A stretch of DNA of 64,000 nt from Pythium myriotylum (Eukaryota; Oomycota; Peronosporomycetes; Pythiales; Pythiaceae), in NCBI GenBank assembly GCA_023091665.1, contig JALJCQ010000016.1, positions 744,001-808,000 of the forward strand. The letters run 5' to 3'. The notes under the pieces are model-generated. The model was not told where the DNA came from. It saw only the letters and a list, made by a program, of their open reading frames with translations, and ran no database searches. The position numbers were made by a program, and so were the translations under genes. Numbering within the stretch: the first letter of the stretch is position 1; every line of letters starts with the position of its first letter. Shown here in pieces: positions 1 to 9,751 of the stretch.

Positions 1-1271
1 CGTGTTCCCTTGGGGATGAACGTGCCGTCACTCAGCACTGTGTCTTGCACGGCGATGCGTGCGTTCATTGGTGCCGCCGGATTGAGGCGGAGACTTTCTT
101 TGATTGTGGCTTCCAGATACGTCAGTTTCGCGACATCTTCCATGCCTGGTACGTCGTCACTACCGTCGAAGAGCTGTGGCAGCTCGCGTCGGAGCTCTTT
201 CAATACCTTCCCATAGACTTCTGGGTATCGATTCATCATGATAACGAACCAAGCAAGACTCTGGCCCGTCGTTCCGCGACCGGCAGCGATAAAGTTGAGC
301 GCCATGTCCCGAACCACAGCCGGCGTCGTCTTCTCCGCCTCATTATCGCTCTTTTCATCAGCGAGGAATAGCGAGATAAGGTTCTTCTCTTTCTTCTTAG
401 CCTCGTCGTGATCGTGGATGCTAGCCATCGAGTCGTCAATGACCTTGAAAATCGCATCATTGATGCGTTTCATATCAGTCGCAAGCTGCTTCTCCTCGCC
501 GACGTTGAGCCAGCGCTTGAGTTTCCACAGGAATGTCGGCTGCTGTGACCGCGACTGGATCACCATGGGGCATCGCGAGAACGCGCGATGGAAATCGGCA
601 TCGAAATCATTCTTCGTCTCTGCAGCATCGCCGTTGTCCTCCAGGCAGCCAAGGCTCACGCCAAAGCCGATCTTCGTGAACACGTCAGTCGTCAGCGCGT
701 CCATGAGTAGCTTGAGCTCGATCCTTGAGCCGGTCTCCATCATACGGCCGAGCTTGCGCAGAACAATGCGTGTATCTTGGGCGATCGTCTGGGCCATGAT
801 TTCGCGCATCATGTGGTGGGAAAACAAATGGCTCGCGGTCTTGCGCTGGTGGCGCCAGGCCGCGCCGTCAAGCGCGAAAATGCCGTTTTCCCCGAAGAAG
901 TCGGTGACAAACTCGCGGATATGGTGGCCTTTCTCGAACAGATCGAACTGGTTCTTGAGCACATCTTCGAACTGTGATTCGGTCGCGAGCACAACTGAAG
1001 GTGGGCGTCCGACGATCAGCAGCAGCCACGCTCGACCATTGTGGCGTAGACACTCGTCCAAGAACCAGTCGTGGATGCGGTCGCGGTGTGTTCGCCCGAG
1101 GTCGAGCGTGTTGCCCAGGAGGGGAAGCGTGGATGTTGGTCGAGGAAGATGACGGAGTTTGTTCTGTTGGAGTTGGTTGACGAGGATCTTGTATGCGATG
1201 AGCGAAGTCGAGAGAAGCGCGATGGCTGTGGATGCATTGAGTTGTGCGAGGAACTCCCACGAAGACCACAT
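1..1271 (-). CDS. Cytochrome P450, 3' end cut off by the window edge
   Basis: Membrane-anchored haem monooxygenase, probably ER-bound and acting on a lipid or other hydrophobic substrate. Reading from ATG at 1271 down to 1, the frame is open for about 423 codons with no intron. Visible landmarks: a short N-terminal hydrophobic anchor (residues about 10-27), a Pro-rich hinge ending in TLPLLGNT, the C-helix region with W-R-H-Q-R-K, the I-helix oxygen-binding motif as AAGRGTTGQ, and the K-helix E-x-x-R as ESLR. The haem-ligand Cys loop should lie beyond position 1, so it cannot be checked here. The I-helix AGRGTT and the C-helix context resemble CYP86/CYP94/CYP52-type fatty-acid hydroxylases and oomycete relatives; the subfamily is inference. 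An ATG exists at 1271, preceded by no better in-frame start. Confidence 0.88.
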   Translation of the reverse strand, partial: MWSSWEFLAQLNASTAIALLSTSLIAYKILVNQLQQNKLRHLPRPTSTLPLLGNTLDLGRTHRDRIHDWFLDECLRHNGRAWLLLIVGRPPSVVLATESQFEDVLKNQFDLFEKGHHIREFVTDFFGENGIFALDGAAWRHQRKTASHLFSHHMMREIMAQTIAQDTRIVLRKLGRMMETGSRIELKLLMDALTTDVFTKIGFGVSLGCLEDNGDAAETKNDFDADFHRAFSRCPMVIQSRSQQPTFLWKLKRWLNVGEEKQLATDMKRINDAIFKVIDDSMASIHDHDEAKKKEKNLISLFLADEKSDNEAEKTTPAVVRDMALNFIAAGRGTTGQSLAWFVIMMNRYPEVYGKVLKELRRELPQLFDGSDDVPGMEDVAKLTYLEATIKESLRLNPAAPMNARIAVQDTVLSDGTFIPKGT

Positions 1272-1546
1272 CGGACGAGACGTTCTTGTGCGACCGACGG
1301 AAGATACCAGAGTGGGATTCAAACCTGCCTCGCAGTAGTCGTCATTGAGAGCAAGAGCAGCCATGCAAATACCAACGGCCGTCTCTATCTGGCCATGCCA
1401 GGTAAGGATCAACTGTTTTGAGACGAGGAGCTTTGGCAGAAGGAATGATCTCCATCAGTTCTTTCCATGGATCATACTACATGTATTTCCAACGCTACCA
1501 ACACAGAATCTCCATGGCGCCCATCCACAATACCGCGCGCTTGGTT

Positions 1547-1825
1547 TCACTCGAGGTCGTTTCGCGCGTGGAGCACGACTTCGCGCCACAGGTGCGGGTG
1601 TTCGCGCGCGGGGCTCGCTCTTGTCGCGCGCGCGGCGCTCTCCTGGCGCAGCAGCTCGTTCTGGTGCGTCGGATGCAGCAGCGGCTTCCACTTGGCGACT
1701 CGCTCGGTCGGCTCGATCTGGTGGCGTGGAGACCCGAGCGGCGCCTTGCGCGGTGCGTGGAGATGTGCGCGGCGCTCGAGCGGCTCGTCGCGCGCGCGCT
1801 CGTGCTCGAAGAGGAAATAGACCAT
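1547..1825 (-). CDS. Possible small protein, 92 aa, unrecognised
   Basis: This is the only plausible gene in the 1.1-kb gap between the P450 start (1271) and the Hsp70-like start (2397). ATG at 1825 opens 92 codons, rich in charged residues (N-terminus MVYFLFEHERAR), ending at a TGA after HARNDLE. Codon third positions are very G/C-biased, as in neighbouring real genes, and the product has a mixed, protein-like composition including an AKWKPLLHP stretch. The overlapping frames give only Ala/Arg/Pro-rich translations, typical of shadows. A splice donor (GTGAAA) overlaps the stop, so a longer spliced product is possible. I do not recognise the family; function unknown. Confidence 0.4.
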   Translation of the reverse strand: MVYFLFEHERARDEPLERRAHLHAPRKAPLGSPRHQIEPTERVAKWKPLLHPTHQNELLRQESAARATRASPAREHPHLWREVVLHARNDLE

Positions 1826-2396
1826 CGCGAGGCTCGTTGCGGGGAGGCGAATCGGATTGTGGCGCGCTTCCCACGGCCGAGAGAGCGAGAGAGGCGCGCA
1901 GCCGCGCAGCAGAGGAGGGCGATGCGCGATCAGGACGATGTGACGGGACGGGTGATCTTCAGTTTGAGCTGTTGGCCAAGAGCCGGGCCTTGGTCGCTCG
2001 GGGAAAAGCGCTTTTTGGGAGGAAAAAGCGCGTTTTTGATGGCTTAATCGAACCTAGACCGCACTTAGTCGCTGGGCTAGACCGCTTTGGTGGGAAAGAT
2101 GGGGGATGCGCACGGCATGAGCTGCTCAGTCGATCGATGTCTCTTCCCTCTGTCGAGCGGCGCCAGGTTGAAGTTGGCGGCTTGAAGAACGAGCGACGCA
2201 ATGCGCAAACGCCCGCGACCGCAGCTGAACGCGTTGGCGCGCAAATGGCGCGAGGGCCGCTGCAGGAGCCGGCGAACGATGGGACGAGGACGATCCGGAC
2301 GAGGATCTTGATGGGGCGCGACTCGACCGAGATGCCCCCGTTGGTGGTGGGCTGCCAACGGGCGCAGGGTTCCGGCACTCCAGGTGCAATCTCGAA
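1826..2396. other. Intergenic, no supported gene
   Basis: GC-rich spacer between the possible small minus-strand gene and the Hsp70-like gene. Frames here are short or Arg/Ala-rich and change composition abruptly. I see no tRNA, repeat or conserved-looking frame. It presumably holds the Hsp70-like gene's promoter. Confidence 0.5.
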
Positions 2397-4340
2397 ATGA
2401 CGGTGCTGGGGATCGATCTGGGGCGAGCAGGCTGCGCTGCCTATGTTGATGAAGGAGACGAGGAAGCCAGCTTCTCGATTTGCGTCGAGCCCCTCGTGGT
2501 TCTCACGCCGTCAAACGAGTGGCTCGTCGGAGAGGAAGCGCGGCGCGCAGCGGCGGCTGGCGCGGGCGAGGCGGTGTGGGATCTACTCGAGCTGCTCGGA
2601 CGCAAGCTGCGCGACCTCGCAGCGACACAGCTCGCGTCGTGGACCTTCAGGCTAGTGCCTGGCTTCGGCGACAAGGCTCTAGTCGAATTCCAACCCAAGT
2701 CCACTAACATTCAGCAGACATTTGCACCTGAACAGCTTGTCGCTGTGCTGTTTGCTCGTCTTCGGCAACTCGCTGAAGAACAAGTGGGCCATTTGATCGC
2801 AGACGCGTCTCTTACGATCCCAGCTAGTTTTAACCACACGCAACGTCAAGCCCTTAGAGATGCATGTGTCATGGCCGGCATGACACCACGGCGTCTTGTC
2901 GTGAGCTCGACAGCAGCAGGTGTGGCCTCTTTAGTCGAAAGAGGTGCTCAAGCGACGGGCGAAATTTTACTCGTTCTAGACTCTGGTGCTGGCTCAACCG
3001 ACATCTCCATTCTCTCCATGCCAACTCTGAAACGTGTGGAAGTTGCTGCTATTGCCGGGGACACTTCTATCGGAGGTTTTACGCTCACAGAACGAATTGT
3101 CGGGCATTTTCTGCGTTCCTGTAGCGTTCAGGCTGCTACAGCGACACCGTTCACTCTCAACCGACTCCGCCGAGGAGCTCAGCTAGCAAAGAAAATTCTC
3201 AGCAGATCGGCAACAGCATCGGTAGAAGTACAACTTGACACCGGCCCCTTCTCGGCGTCAATCACGCGGGTGGAGTTTGAGACCGCATGCTCCGACTGCT
3301 GGGACCGGATTGTGGGGCTAATCAAGTGCGCAATGGATGAAGGCGGCGTCACTAATGAGCAGATTACTCGAGTACTCATGTGTGGAGGCTCAGTTGTTAT
3401 CCCCGCTTTGCAGCAGCTAGTTGCAAACCTGTTCCCCACCACATGCTTGGTTATCAACGGAGCCGAGAAGCTCCAATCGCGTGGGGCTGCGATGCTAATA
3501 CCGCCAACGTCCGACGTGAGCCGTCAAATTTCGTTTGTGGACGTGTTACCTCTCGCTTTTGGAGTTCAACAGACCGGTACGGAAGACACCGTCGTGGCCA
3601 TACCAGCGAACACTCGCATTCCTGCTCACGGGGAGAACCTCTTCTTTGCCGCCTGTCAGGACGCTGGAGTATCGTACCGAATCCTCGAAGGTCGTGATCT
3701 GCATCCAGCCGCACGATCGCCGCACCTCCGGCTGCTGAGCTCTCACTGGGTCGGTTCTGTTTCACTACCGCGACTTGCAACCTCGCCTGCACCGACTCAG
3801 CTCGTGACTAAGGTCGCCATCTCAGTGGACGTCAACAAGGACTTGGAGCTCACGGTGGCTGCGATGGATCTCGCCACTAAGCAGTCGACGAAAGTGACGC
3901 TTCTAGGTGATGAGACTGTGCTGGCGAGAGATACCGTCGCTCAAACGACCACCGAGATGGCTCGACTCTTTAGCAGCCACCGTGTGCCTTTGGACACTAC
4001 CAACTTGAACGGAACGACTCAGCCAGCGTCGGCAACTGCTGCTTTAGAAGACTATGCCGTCAACTTGCGTTCGATGGTGGAGAAGAAGACACTGGAGATC
4101 CGTCTCTCGGACGCCGACCAGCACGAGCTCGCTGACAAGATCGACGAGCTCTTGACATGGCTACATTCCGAGAACGCCAGTTCCAAGGACCACGAGACCA
4201 CCGCCGACTCGACCGGCGAATCGTCCGGCGCCTCTGACCACAATGCGACGGTGCGAAGACGCCTCCAGATGCTGCGAAGGCTCCAGTGGAGCATCGTCGC
4301 GGCCTCTGCCGTCGCCGAGCTGCGCGCCGTGGGCGATTAG
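2397..4340 (+). CDS. Divergent Hsp70-family protein (HSPA14-like)
   Basis: Hsp70-type ATPase chaperone, 647 aa, single exon. Seen: phosphate-1 motif as GIDLGRAG (canonical GIDLGTTN) at residues about 5-12; the conserved IPASF and QR-AL-D-A-AG-motif around 150-175; phosphate-2 as LDSGAGSTDIS instead of DLGGGTFDVS near 197; the adenosine motif as MCGGSVVIPALQQ near 328; a shortened beta-substrate domain containing PLAFGVQ; and a charged helical C-terminus with no EEVD or ER-retention tail. The loss of the two Thr of DLGTT and the relaxed phosphate-2 loop suggest weak or regulatory ATPase activity, as in ribosome-associated or other atypical Hsp70s. Assignment to HSPA14/Ssz is a guess from divergence and domain length. 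The BAG6-like gene follows 386 bp downstream on the same strand. Confidence 0.85.
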   Translation: MTVLGIDLGRAGCAAYVDEGDEEASFSICVEPLVVLTPSNEWLVGEEARRAAAAGAGEAVWDLLELLGRKLRDLAATQLASWTFRLVPGFGDKALVEFQPKSTNIQQTFAPEQLVAVLFARLRQLAEEQVGHLIADASLTIPASFNHTQRQALRDACVMAGMTPRRLVVSSTAAGVASLVERGAQATGEILLVLDSGAGSTDISILSMPTLKRVEVAAIAGDTSIGGFTLTERIVGHFLRSCSVQAATATPFTLNRLRRGAQLAKKILSRSATASVEVQLDTGPFSASITRVEFETACSDCWDRIVGLIKCAMDEGGVTNEQITRVLMCGGSVVIPALQQLVANLFPTTCLVINGAEKLQSRGAAMLIPPTSDVSRQISFVDVLPLAFGVQQTGTEDTVVAIPANTRIPAHGENLFFAACQDAGVSYRILEGRDLHPAARSPHLRLLSSHWVGSVSLPRLATSPAPTQLVTKVAISVDVNKDLELTVAAMDLATKQSTKVTLLGDETVLARDTVAQTTTEMARLFSSHRVPLDTTNLNGTTQPASATAALEDYAVNLRSMVEKKTLEIRLSDADQHELADKIDELLTWLHSENASSKDHETTADSTGESSGASDHNATVRRRLQMLRRLQWSIVAASAVAELRAVGD

Positions 4341-4726
4341 TCCAACTGACCATTTAGTACCCCTGGTTCTTTAATAGCTACACCACAGTCCATGTATCCC
4401 CTGCGAGGTTTTTTATTCTATTCGACCGAGGTTTTGTTCCATGCGATGTTCACAGTCACTTGGGAAACCCAACTCCCTCACGCGACGCCGTCCGAGTGCC
4501 GTCGCCTCGCCGCGAACCGACGCTTCCGCGAGCTCCCGCGCCGCCGCCACGCACGCAGCGACCTTGTCAGCCCCTCGAGCGTCTTCTCCGCGTCAATAGC
4601 TCTCCGGAGAGCCCTTTTTCGCCTCTGGAGCCATTCTAGAAGCCGAGGAACCGACCCGAGTTCGCGGCCTCTCTATTCAACCGATTTCCTCTCTAGCTCG
4701 TCGTTGCTGCCGCTCCGCCGCGCGCA
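4341..4726. other. Spacer between Hsp70-like and BAG6-like genes
   Basis: 386 bp containing the 3' end of the Hsp70-like gene and the promoter/5' leader of the next. The downstream half is pyrimidine-rich (runs of CTC and TCC just before the ATG at 4727). No separate gene is supported. Confidence 0.5.
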
Positions 4727-7010
4727 ATGGTGAGCCAGGCGCCGTCAGCGCCCGCAGCGAGCGCCGAGGCGTCTGCGGCGGCCGCGTCGCCGCCCGGGAC
4801 CTCGATCGCGCTCAAGATCCGGACTCTGGACCAGAAGACGTACCCGATCGTCGTGCGCACGGACGCGTCCGTGCCGCAGCTCAAAGAGGCCGTGGCCAGT
4901 GAGACGGGCGTCGTGCTCGCGCGCCAGCGACTCATCTTCCGCGGAAAAGTGCTCAAGAACGACCAGTCGATCGCGTCCTACGCGCTCGAGGACGGCCACG
5001 TGCTGCATCTCGTCGTGCGCGCCGAGGAAGCTGTCGCGGCTGAGGCCGAGCAGCAGCAGCAGCAACAACACGCTCGCGATCAGGACCGATTCGACACGAG
5101 ACGGCACCAGGCGACAGCGACCACGCGCCCGCGGAACAACGACGAACCGGATCCGACCATCGGCGCATCCCCGCGGAATCGCGTGGTCATGGGCGCGACG
5201 ATCGCTGTCCCCGACGACATGCCCATGCCATTCCTGAACTCGGTGATCGCCAATTTCGTCAGCTCGATGGGCTCGGCCGCCGCCGCGGGCGCGGGAATGC
5301 CAGGGGAAGACACGCAGCGTACCCAGCGGAATCGTGACATGCTGCGGCGTCTTCGACGATCGCGCCACGCGGCGGAAGCGGGACCTGGTGTCGGAGGCTC
5401 ACGGCGTCGTGGTCGTGATGGAGCAGAAGGAGGAGTATCGAATGAGAGCACGTCATTGGCAAGCTCTCTGAGCGGGAACATGTTGCGAGATTCGGTTGAG
5501 ACGCAGCTACACCGACTGGAGACATCACTTTCAAATACCGGTACGGTGCTGGCACTTTCTTTGTGTTGTATCTGAGCCCAGCAAGTGACGTGGTGCTCAA
5601 TCACATGTTGTAGCCTTCGATCTGCCCGAGATTCAGCGTCGAGAAGAAGGACCGAACAGTGCGACTCATCATCGAGACGAAGAACTGGTTCGCACGCAAT
5701 TGACTCAGCTCCGTGCCTTCATCGAGCGGTTTGGACCGCGGATGGATCGTTTGCCGGATGCGTTGCAAGAGATTGGTTGGTACGCTCGACAAAACGAGGA
5801 GGCTCCCAACGCCATCGTCAGTTCGACGGTGCGCGCAATTGACACACTACAAAACGTGGGGGATTCGGCTTCAGCCATCGCTCGATTCGCTCGTCATGTG
5901 TTCCTGGCCAACTCACCAACGATTCCTTCACCGACAGTCCGATTTGATGACCGTGGGATGCTACGCGCGTCACTCACAATTCCCGTCTCTGGTCCGCCGT
6001 CGCCGTCTCCAGGGCCTTTTCCAGAAGGGGCCTTGCCTCGTCTCCGTGCTCAGCGCCAGCAAACTGGCATGGCCTCGATGGCAGGACCGACGACAGCAAC
6101 AGGCAACTCCCAAGAGCAAACAGAGAGTCCTGGTGTGCTGCGGTCTTTGTATCAGCGAGTCACCTCGGGGCTCCTCGGTTCTCGCAATAGCGACCAGCGA
6201 TCGTCCACTGAGGCCGCAACCTCAACTCCACCGAGATCTGTCGGTTCTCCTGCAATCCTCCACCCTGACGAAGACGGCATGAATCGCTTCACGATCTCCG
6301 CAGTGTCCGGTCCTTTCCACCCTGTGTTCCCGATGTCGTTCTCAGGTGGAGGAAGTCTGTTCCCTCCGTCAGACCGATCTACTCGGCCAGAATGGGATGT
6401 TGCGGGGTTGTGGCAACGACTTGTTCGCGATTTACGTGCGGGGACTGTGTTTGGCATCTTGCGAGGTGACCCCGTGGCGCTCTACGAATTGATGCGATCA
6501 CTGGCAACTATATTCGTCGCGGGAGCCTACACACCCTCACTAACCTCGACACCGATCCGTGTATGGGCCCGGCGGTTCCTCATCGCGGTACGACGTGAAC
6601 TGAACGTGCAGAACATCCCGAGCGAAGTGCTAGATCTCACACCGGACCGAAATGTGACCCGCTTGGTTGAAGAGTTCACGCGGCCGTTCGATCCATTCAT
6701 GCCTGAACTCGTGGACCACATCCGCCGTGCCAACACGGCGAGCCAGGGTGATGTCTTCGGGCGAAGTTGCGTTGAATTTTTGCGCAACATGGCAGTACAG
6801 TTCGTCGGCCGAATGCGGACTTATGTGGACGGAGACGATATCCAAGTCGCGCGGCTACTTGAGACTATTCTGACTTCCCTGGATGTGGAGCCCGGACTTG
6901 CGGCATTCGTGATAGCGAAGCTGTTCGAGTTCGTTGCTCCTCGTCCGCGCCGAGCACGTGCAGTCGAGGATGCGGCAGCCCCTGAACCCAAGCGACGTCG
7001 TCGCGAGTAA
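4727..7010 (+). CDS. UBL-domain protein, BAG6/Scythe-like
   Basis: Two exons, 4727-5540 and 5614-7010 (73-nt intron, GTACGG...TAG, phase 1), give 736 aa. Residues about 25-98 form a ubiquitin-like fold with the LIFRGKVL and LEDGHVLHL signatures. A Gln run, then a long low-complexity Pro/Ser/Arg middle follows; a conserved-looking helical region (W-x-R-L-V-R-DL at about 550 onward) precedes a basic C-terminal tail, PKRRRRE, a likely nuclear localisation signal. BAG6 family members hold hydrophobic clients, work with Hsp70 and hand substrates to the proteasome or to tail-anchored protein insertion. I infer the assignment from UBL plus overall architecture; a canonical BAG domain is not obvious by eye. 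It follows the Hsp70-like gene in tandem and converges on TSR1, 84 bp away. Confidence 0.72.
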
Positions 7011-7094
7011 TCAAGAAAGCCGAGCGAGTTTGACATTTATTGCTAGGACGCCGAGTGAACAAGAGAAAAATTTGTCTGGACGTGTGGGGGGTTT

Positions 7095-9566
7095 CTATTC
7101 AACGAATTTAGGGTAGACACGCTTATATAGGGGCAGGCAGACCGTGTCGTGCTGCTTGATGGGCTTGTTGAAGACGGCCTTAAAGTCGCCGTGGGTGCCG
7201 AGCGACTCCTTGATGTGGCCCGTCATGCCGTGCTTGGTGTAGAGTTCAACAGGCTTGAACCAGCGGATGTCCTCGGGCTGGTGGAACATGTAGCGCACGA
7301 CGGCCTTGCGCTTCTTGGTCTTGACGGGCGTGCCCGTGAGCACGACCCGCTTGAGCACGATGCGGTCCGGGTTGACGTTCATGAGCGTGCCCGACGCCAT
7401 GAGTTCGCCGCTCGCGTGGAACATGAGCACTGAGGCCGGTTGGTACGTCACGGGAGCGTAGACCGAGGCGACAGCCCAGCCCGACTGCGGCAGGAACCGC
7501 TGGAAGAGGTGCTGGTCGCTCTTGAGGCTCTGGTCCGAGTAGATGGGTCTCGCCGCGTACCGACGGAAGCCGCAGTGCATCATGACCGTCTCCTTGGACT
7601 TGACGGGCTCGGCGAAGTTGGCGGCTCGCTGGATCGAGAAGTTGAGCACCGACATGCGGTTCTCGTGCTTGAGCAGCGCCCCGAGCACGAGCGGGCCGTT
7701 CTCCACGCGCTGCTGGAACGCGAGCAGCGGCACGTTGACGAGGTGCAGCGTCACGAAGATGCCCGAGGCGATGAAGCCCGACTCGCCGAACTCGCGTGGC
7801 AGCGTGAGCGCCGACTGGACGCTCTCGGTCTCCACGTCCTCCATGTGCATGCTGCTAGCGATCGACGTGGCACGCGAACGTGCGACGCTCTGCTTGCGGC
7901 GGAGCTCGTTCTTGAGCACTTTCTCGGCCTCCTTGCCGCGCTGCAGCGCCAGCCGCTGGACCATGGCAAAGTCCTGGAACTGGTAGAGACGTGCGTACTC
8001 CTGCGGCAGCGACTCCTTCGGGTCCCAGTGGCTCGTGCGCATCGACTTGAGTCCACGGTAGCGCGCAAAGCGCACGCGACCGGGCGTGTCCACGGGCACG
8101 TCGACCTCGTCCGGGAACTCGTCGTTCTCACTCTCCTGGCGACGCTTCTCCTTGAGAGCGGCGAGGTTGCGCGAGCGCGTGGCCTCGTCTTCGTCGTCCA
8201 TCGACATGTCGTCGTCGTCGTTCTCGTCGTCGTCACCCTTGACGCTCTTAGGCGCACAGAACGCCTGGTCCACGCGGTCCTCGCCCGACGTCTCGTCCAC
8301 TTCCTCTTCTTCCTCCATGGCGTCGTCATCGTCGCTGCCCTCCTGCTCGCCGTCGCTGACCCACGCCGACTGGTAGTCGCTCATGCCCTCGGCCTTCTTC
8401 TTCTGCTTGCGCGACTCGCGAGCCGCCTCTGCGAGCTCCTCCTTCGTGGGCCACGTCTGCTCGGCCGCGAACGGATCGTACTCGGCCTCCATGCGGAGAT
8501 CCTCCTGCAGATTCGGGTCGGCTTGAGCGAGGACCACCGGTTCAGAGGAGGAGGTCTCGACGGCCGAGTCGTCGGCCATGTCCATCTTCTGCACGACGTT
8601 GACCTGCTTGGTCTCACCCACAGTGATGTGGCTGAGCTGGAACGTGCCGACGTCCGTGATGTGAATGAGCTGGTTCACCGACATGGGCTTGCCGCGGATG
8701 TAGCCGCTCAGCTGCAGCGTACCGATGTTGGGGTTCTCGGGGCTGCTAGGCGTGTAGGCCGCGGCCGTCGCGAGCATGTACGAGCGCGCTTCCCGCCAGT
8801 GGATCGTCTTGAGCGCCATGGTCATGATCGTACGCGGCAGCTGGTTGTTGACGTTGTGGAAGGCGACCTTGACGTTCTCGCCGAACTCGGTCTCGAAGAA
8901 CCGCTGGCCGAGCTTCTTGAGCTCGCTCTGCGCCTTGGGCGACTGGCCGTCCAGGCCCTGCACGCAGCCGATCGTCGCGGGGATGCCCTGCGCGCGGATC
9001 GCCGAGATGATCTTGGCGCCCTGCACGTTGAGCGCGTTGTCGATACCCTCGTGGACGGGCAGCACGAACACGACAATGTCAGCGACCTTGGCCGCGTCCA
9101 TGGTCACGAGCAGGTCATTGCCGCACTCGACCACACACACTTTCTGCTTGTGCTGCGCGAAGATGCCGACCGTGCAGTTGCGCAGACCGTTGGCCACGGG
9201 CTCTTCGTACTGCGACGCGCCTTCCAAGATCGCGGCCTTGATCTCGGCGAGATTGGCGAGCTCGCCGAGCGCGATGAGCGCGACGGTCTTGGGCGGCCCG
9301 AGACTGCTGCCCGAGCCGAAGCGCTTCTGCAGCAGCAAGTCCTCGCGCTTCTTCTCGCGGGTCTGCTTCTGCTTTTGCTGGCGCATGAGCTTGTTCTTGG
9401 TCATCATGCTGTTGGCCGTGACGCCGGGCTTGCTGGCGGCCGACGGCGCCGGAGTCTCGATCTTGCCGCCCTGCAGCTTGGCGAGCGTGGTCTTGGACGC
9501 ATGCTTGCCGACTTTGTGCTTCTTGTTCTTCTGCTTGAGCGGGCCGGCGCGGTGGTGGTGCCCCAT
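7095..9566 (-). CDS. TSR1: Pre-rRNA-processing protein TSR1
   Basis: Ribosome biogenesis factor of the late cytoplasmic/nuclear pre-40S particle, structurally like a translational GTPase but non-catalytic. Single exon, 823 aa from ATG at 9566. The upstream in-frame stretch lacks family similarity, while the chosen start gives the family N-terminus MGHHHRAGPLKQKNKKHK. Domains: basic N-terminal extension; degenerate G domain beginning KTVALIALGEL near residue 95; AARP2CN region with SGYIRGKPMSVNQLIHI around 300; a long acidic linker (runs of Asp/Glu, residues about 400-490); and the C-terminal RIBIOP/DUF663 region with FNKPIKQHDTVCL. It shares a 185-bp divergent promoter with the DDX51-type helicase. 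Confidence 0.95.
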   Translation of the reverse strand: MGHHHRAGPLKQKNKKHKVGKHASKTTLAKLQGGKIETPAPSAASKPGVTANSMMTKNKLMRQQKQKQTREKKREDLLLQKRFGSGSSLGPPKTVALIALGELANLAEIKAAILEGASQYEEPVANGLRNCTVGIFAQHKQKVCVVECGNDLLVTMDAAKVADIVVFVLPVHEGIDNALNVQGAKIISAIRAQGIPATIGCVQGLDGQSPKAQSELKKLGQRFFETEFGENVKVAFHNVNNQLPRTIMTMALKTIHWREARSYMLATAAAYTPSSPENPNIGTLQLSGYIRGKPMSVNQLIHITDVGTFQLSHITVGETKQVNVVQKMDMADDSAVETSSSEPVVLAQADPNLQEDLRMEAEYDPFAAEQTWPTKEELAEAARESRKQKKKAEGMSDYQSAWVSDGEQEGSDDDDAMEEEEEVDETSGEDRVDQAFCAPKSVKGDDDENDDDDMSMDDEDEATRSRNLAALKEKRRQESENDEFPDEVDVPVDTPGRVRFARYRGLKSMRTSHWDPKESLPQEYARLYQFQDFAMVQRLALQRGKEAEKVLKNELRRKQSVARSRATSIASSMHMEDVETESVQSALTLPREFGESGFIASGIFVTLHLVNVPLLAFQQRVENGPLVLGALLKHENRMSVLNFSIQRAANFAEPVKSKETVMMHCGFRRYAARPIYSDQSLKSDQHLFQRFLPQSGWAVASVYAPVTYQPASVLMFHASGELMASGTLMNVNPDRIVLKRVVLTGTPVKTKKRKAVVRYMFHQPEDIRWFKPVELYTKHGMTGHIKESLGTHGDFKAVFNKPIKQHDTVCLPLYKRVYPKFVE

Positions 9567-9751
9567 GGTCGGTGCCGCTTCGCGTTCGATCGAATGGAAG
9601 CCACTTTGGTGATGTCCATGGTCCCCACCAACCAGCCAAGAGCTCAATTCATTTGTGCGATTCAAAAGAGCTCCTCACGTCACAGACGCTCGCTGATTGG
9701 CTCTAATTGCCAGCAAGCGCTCCTCACCAGTGCCAGACGCAGAAGATCATA
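9567..9751. promoter_or_regulatory. Bidirectional promoter, TSR1 / DDX51-type helicase
   Basis: Only 185 bp separate the start codons of two divergently read ribosome-biogenesis genes, so both promoters and leaders must lie here. An ATTGG (CCAAT on the other strand) occurs at about 9696-9700. The boundary is defined by the two start codons; core promoter elements are not resolved. Confidence 0.6.
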
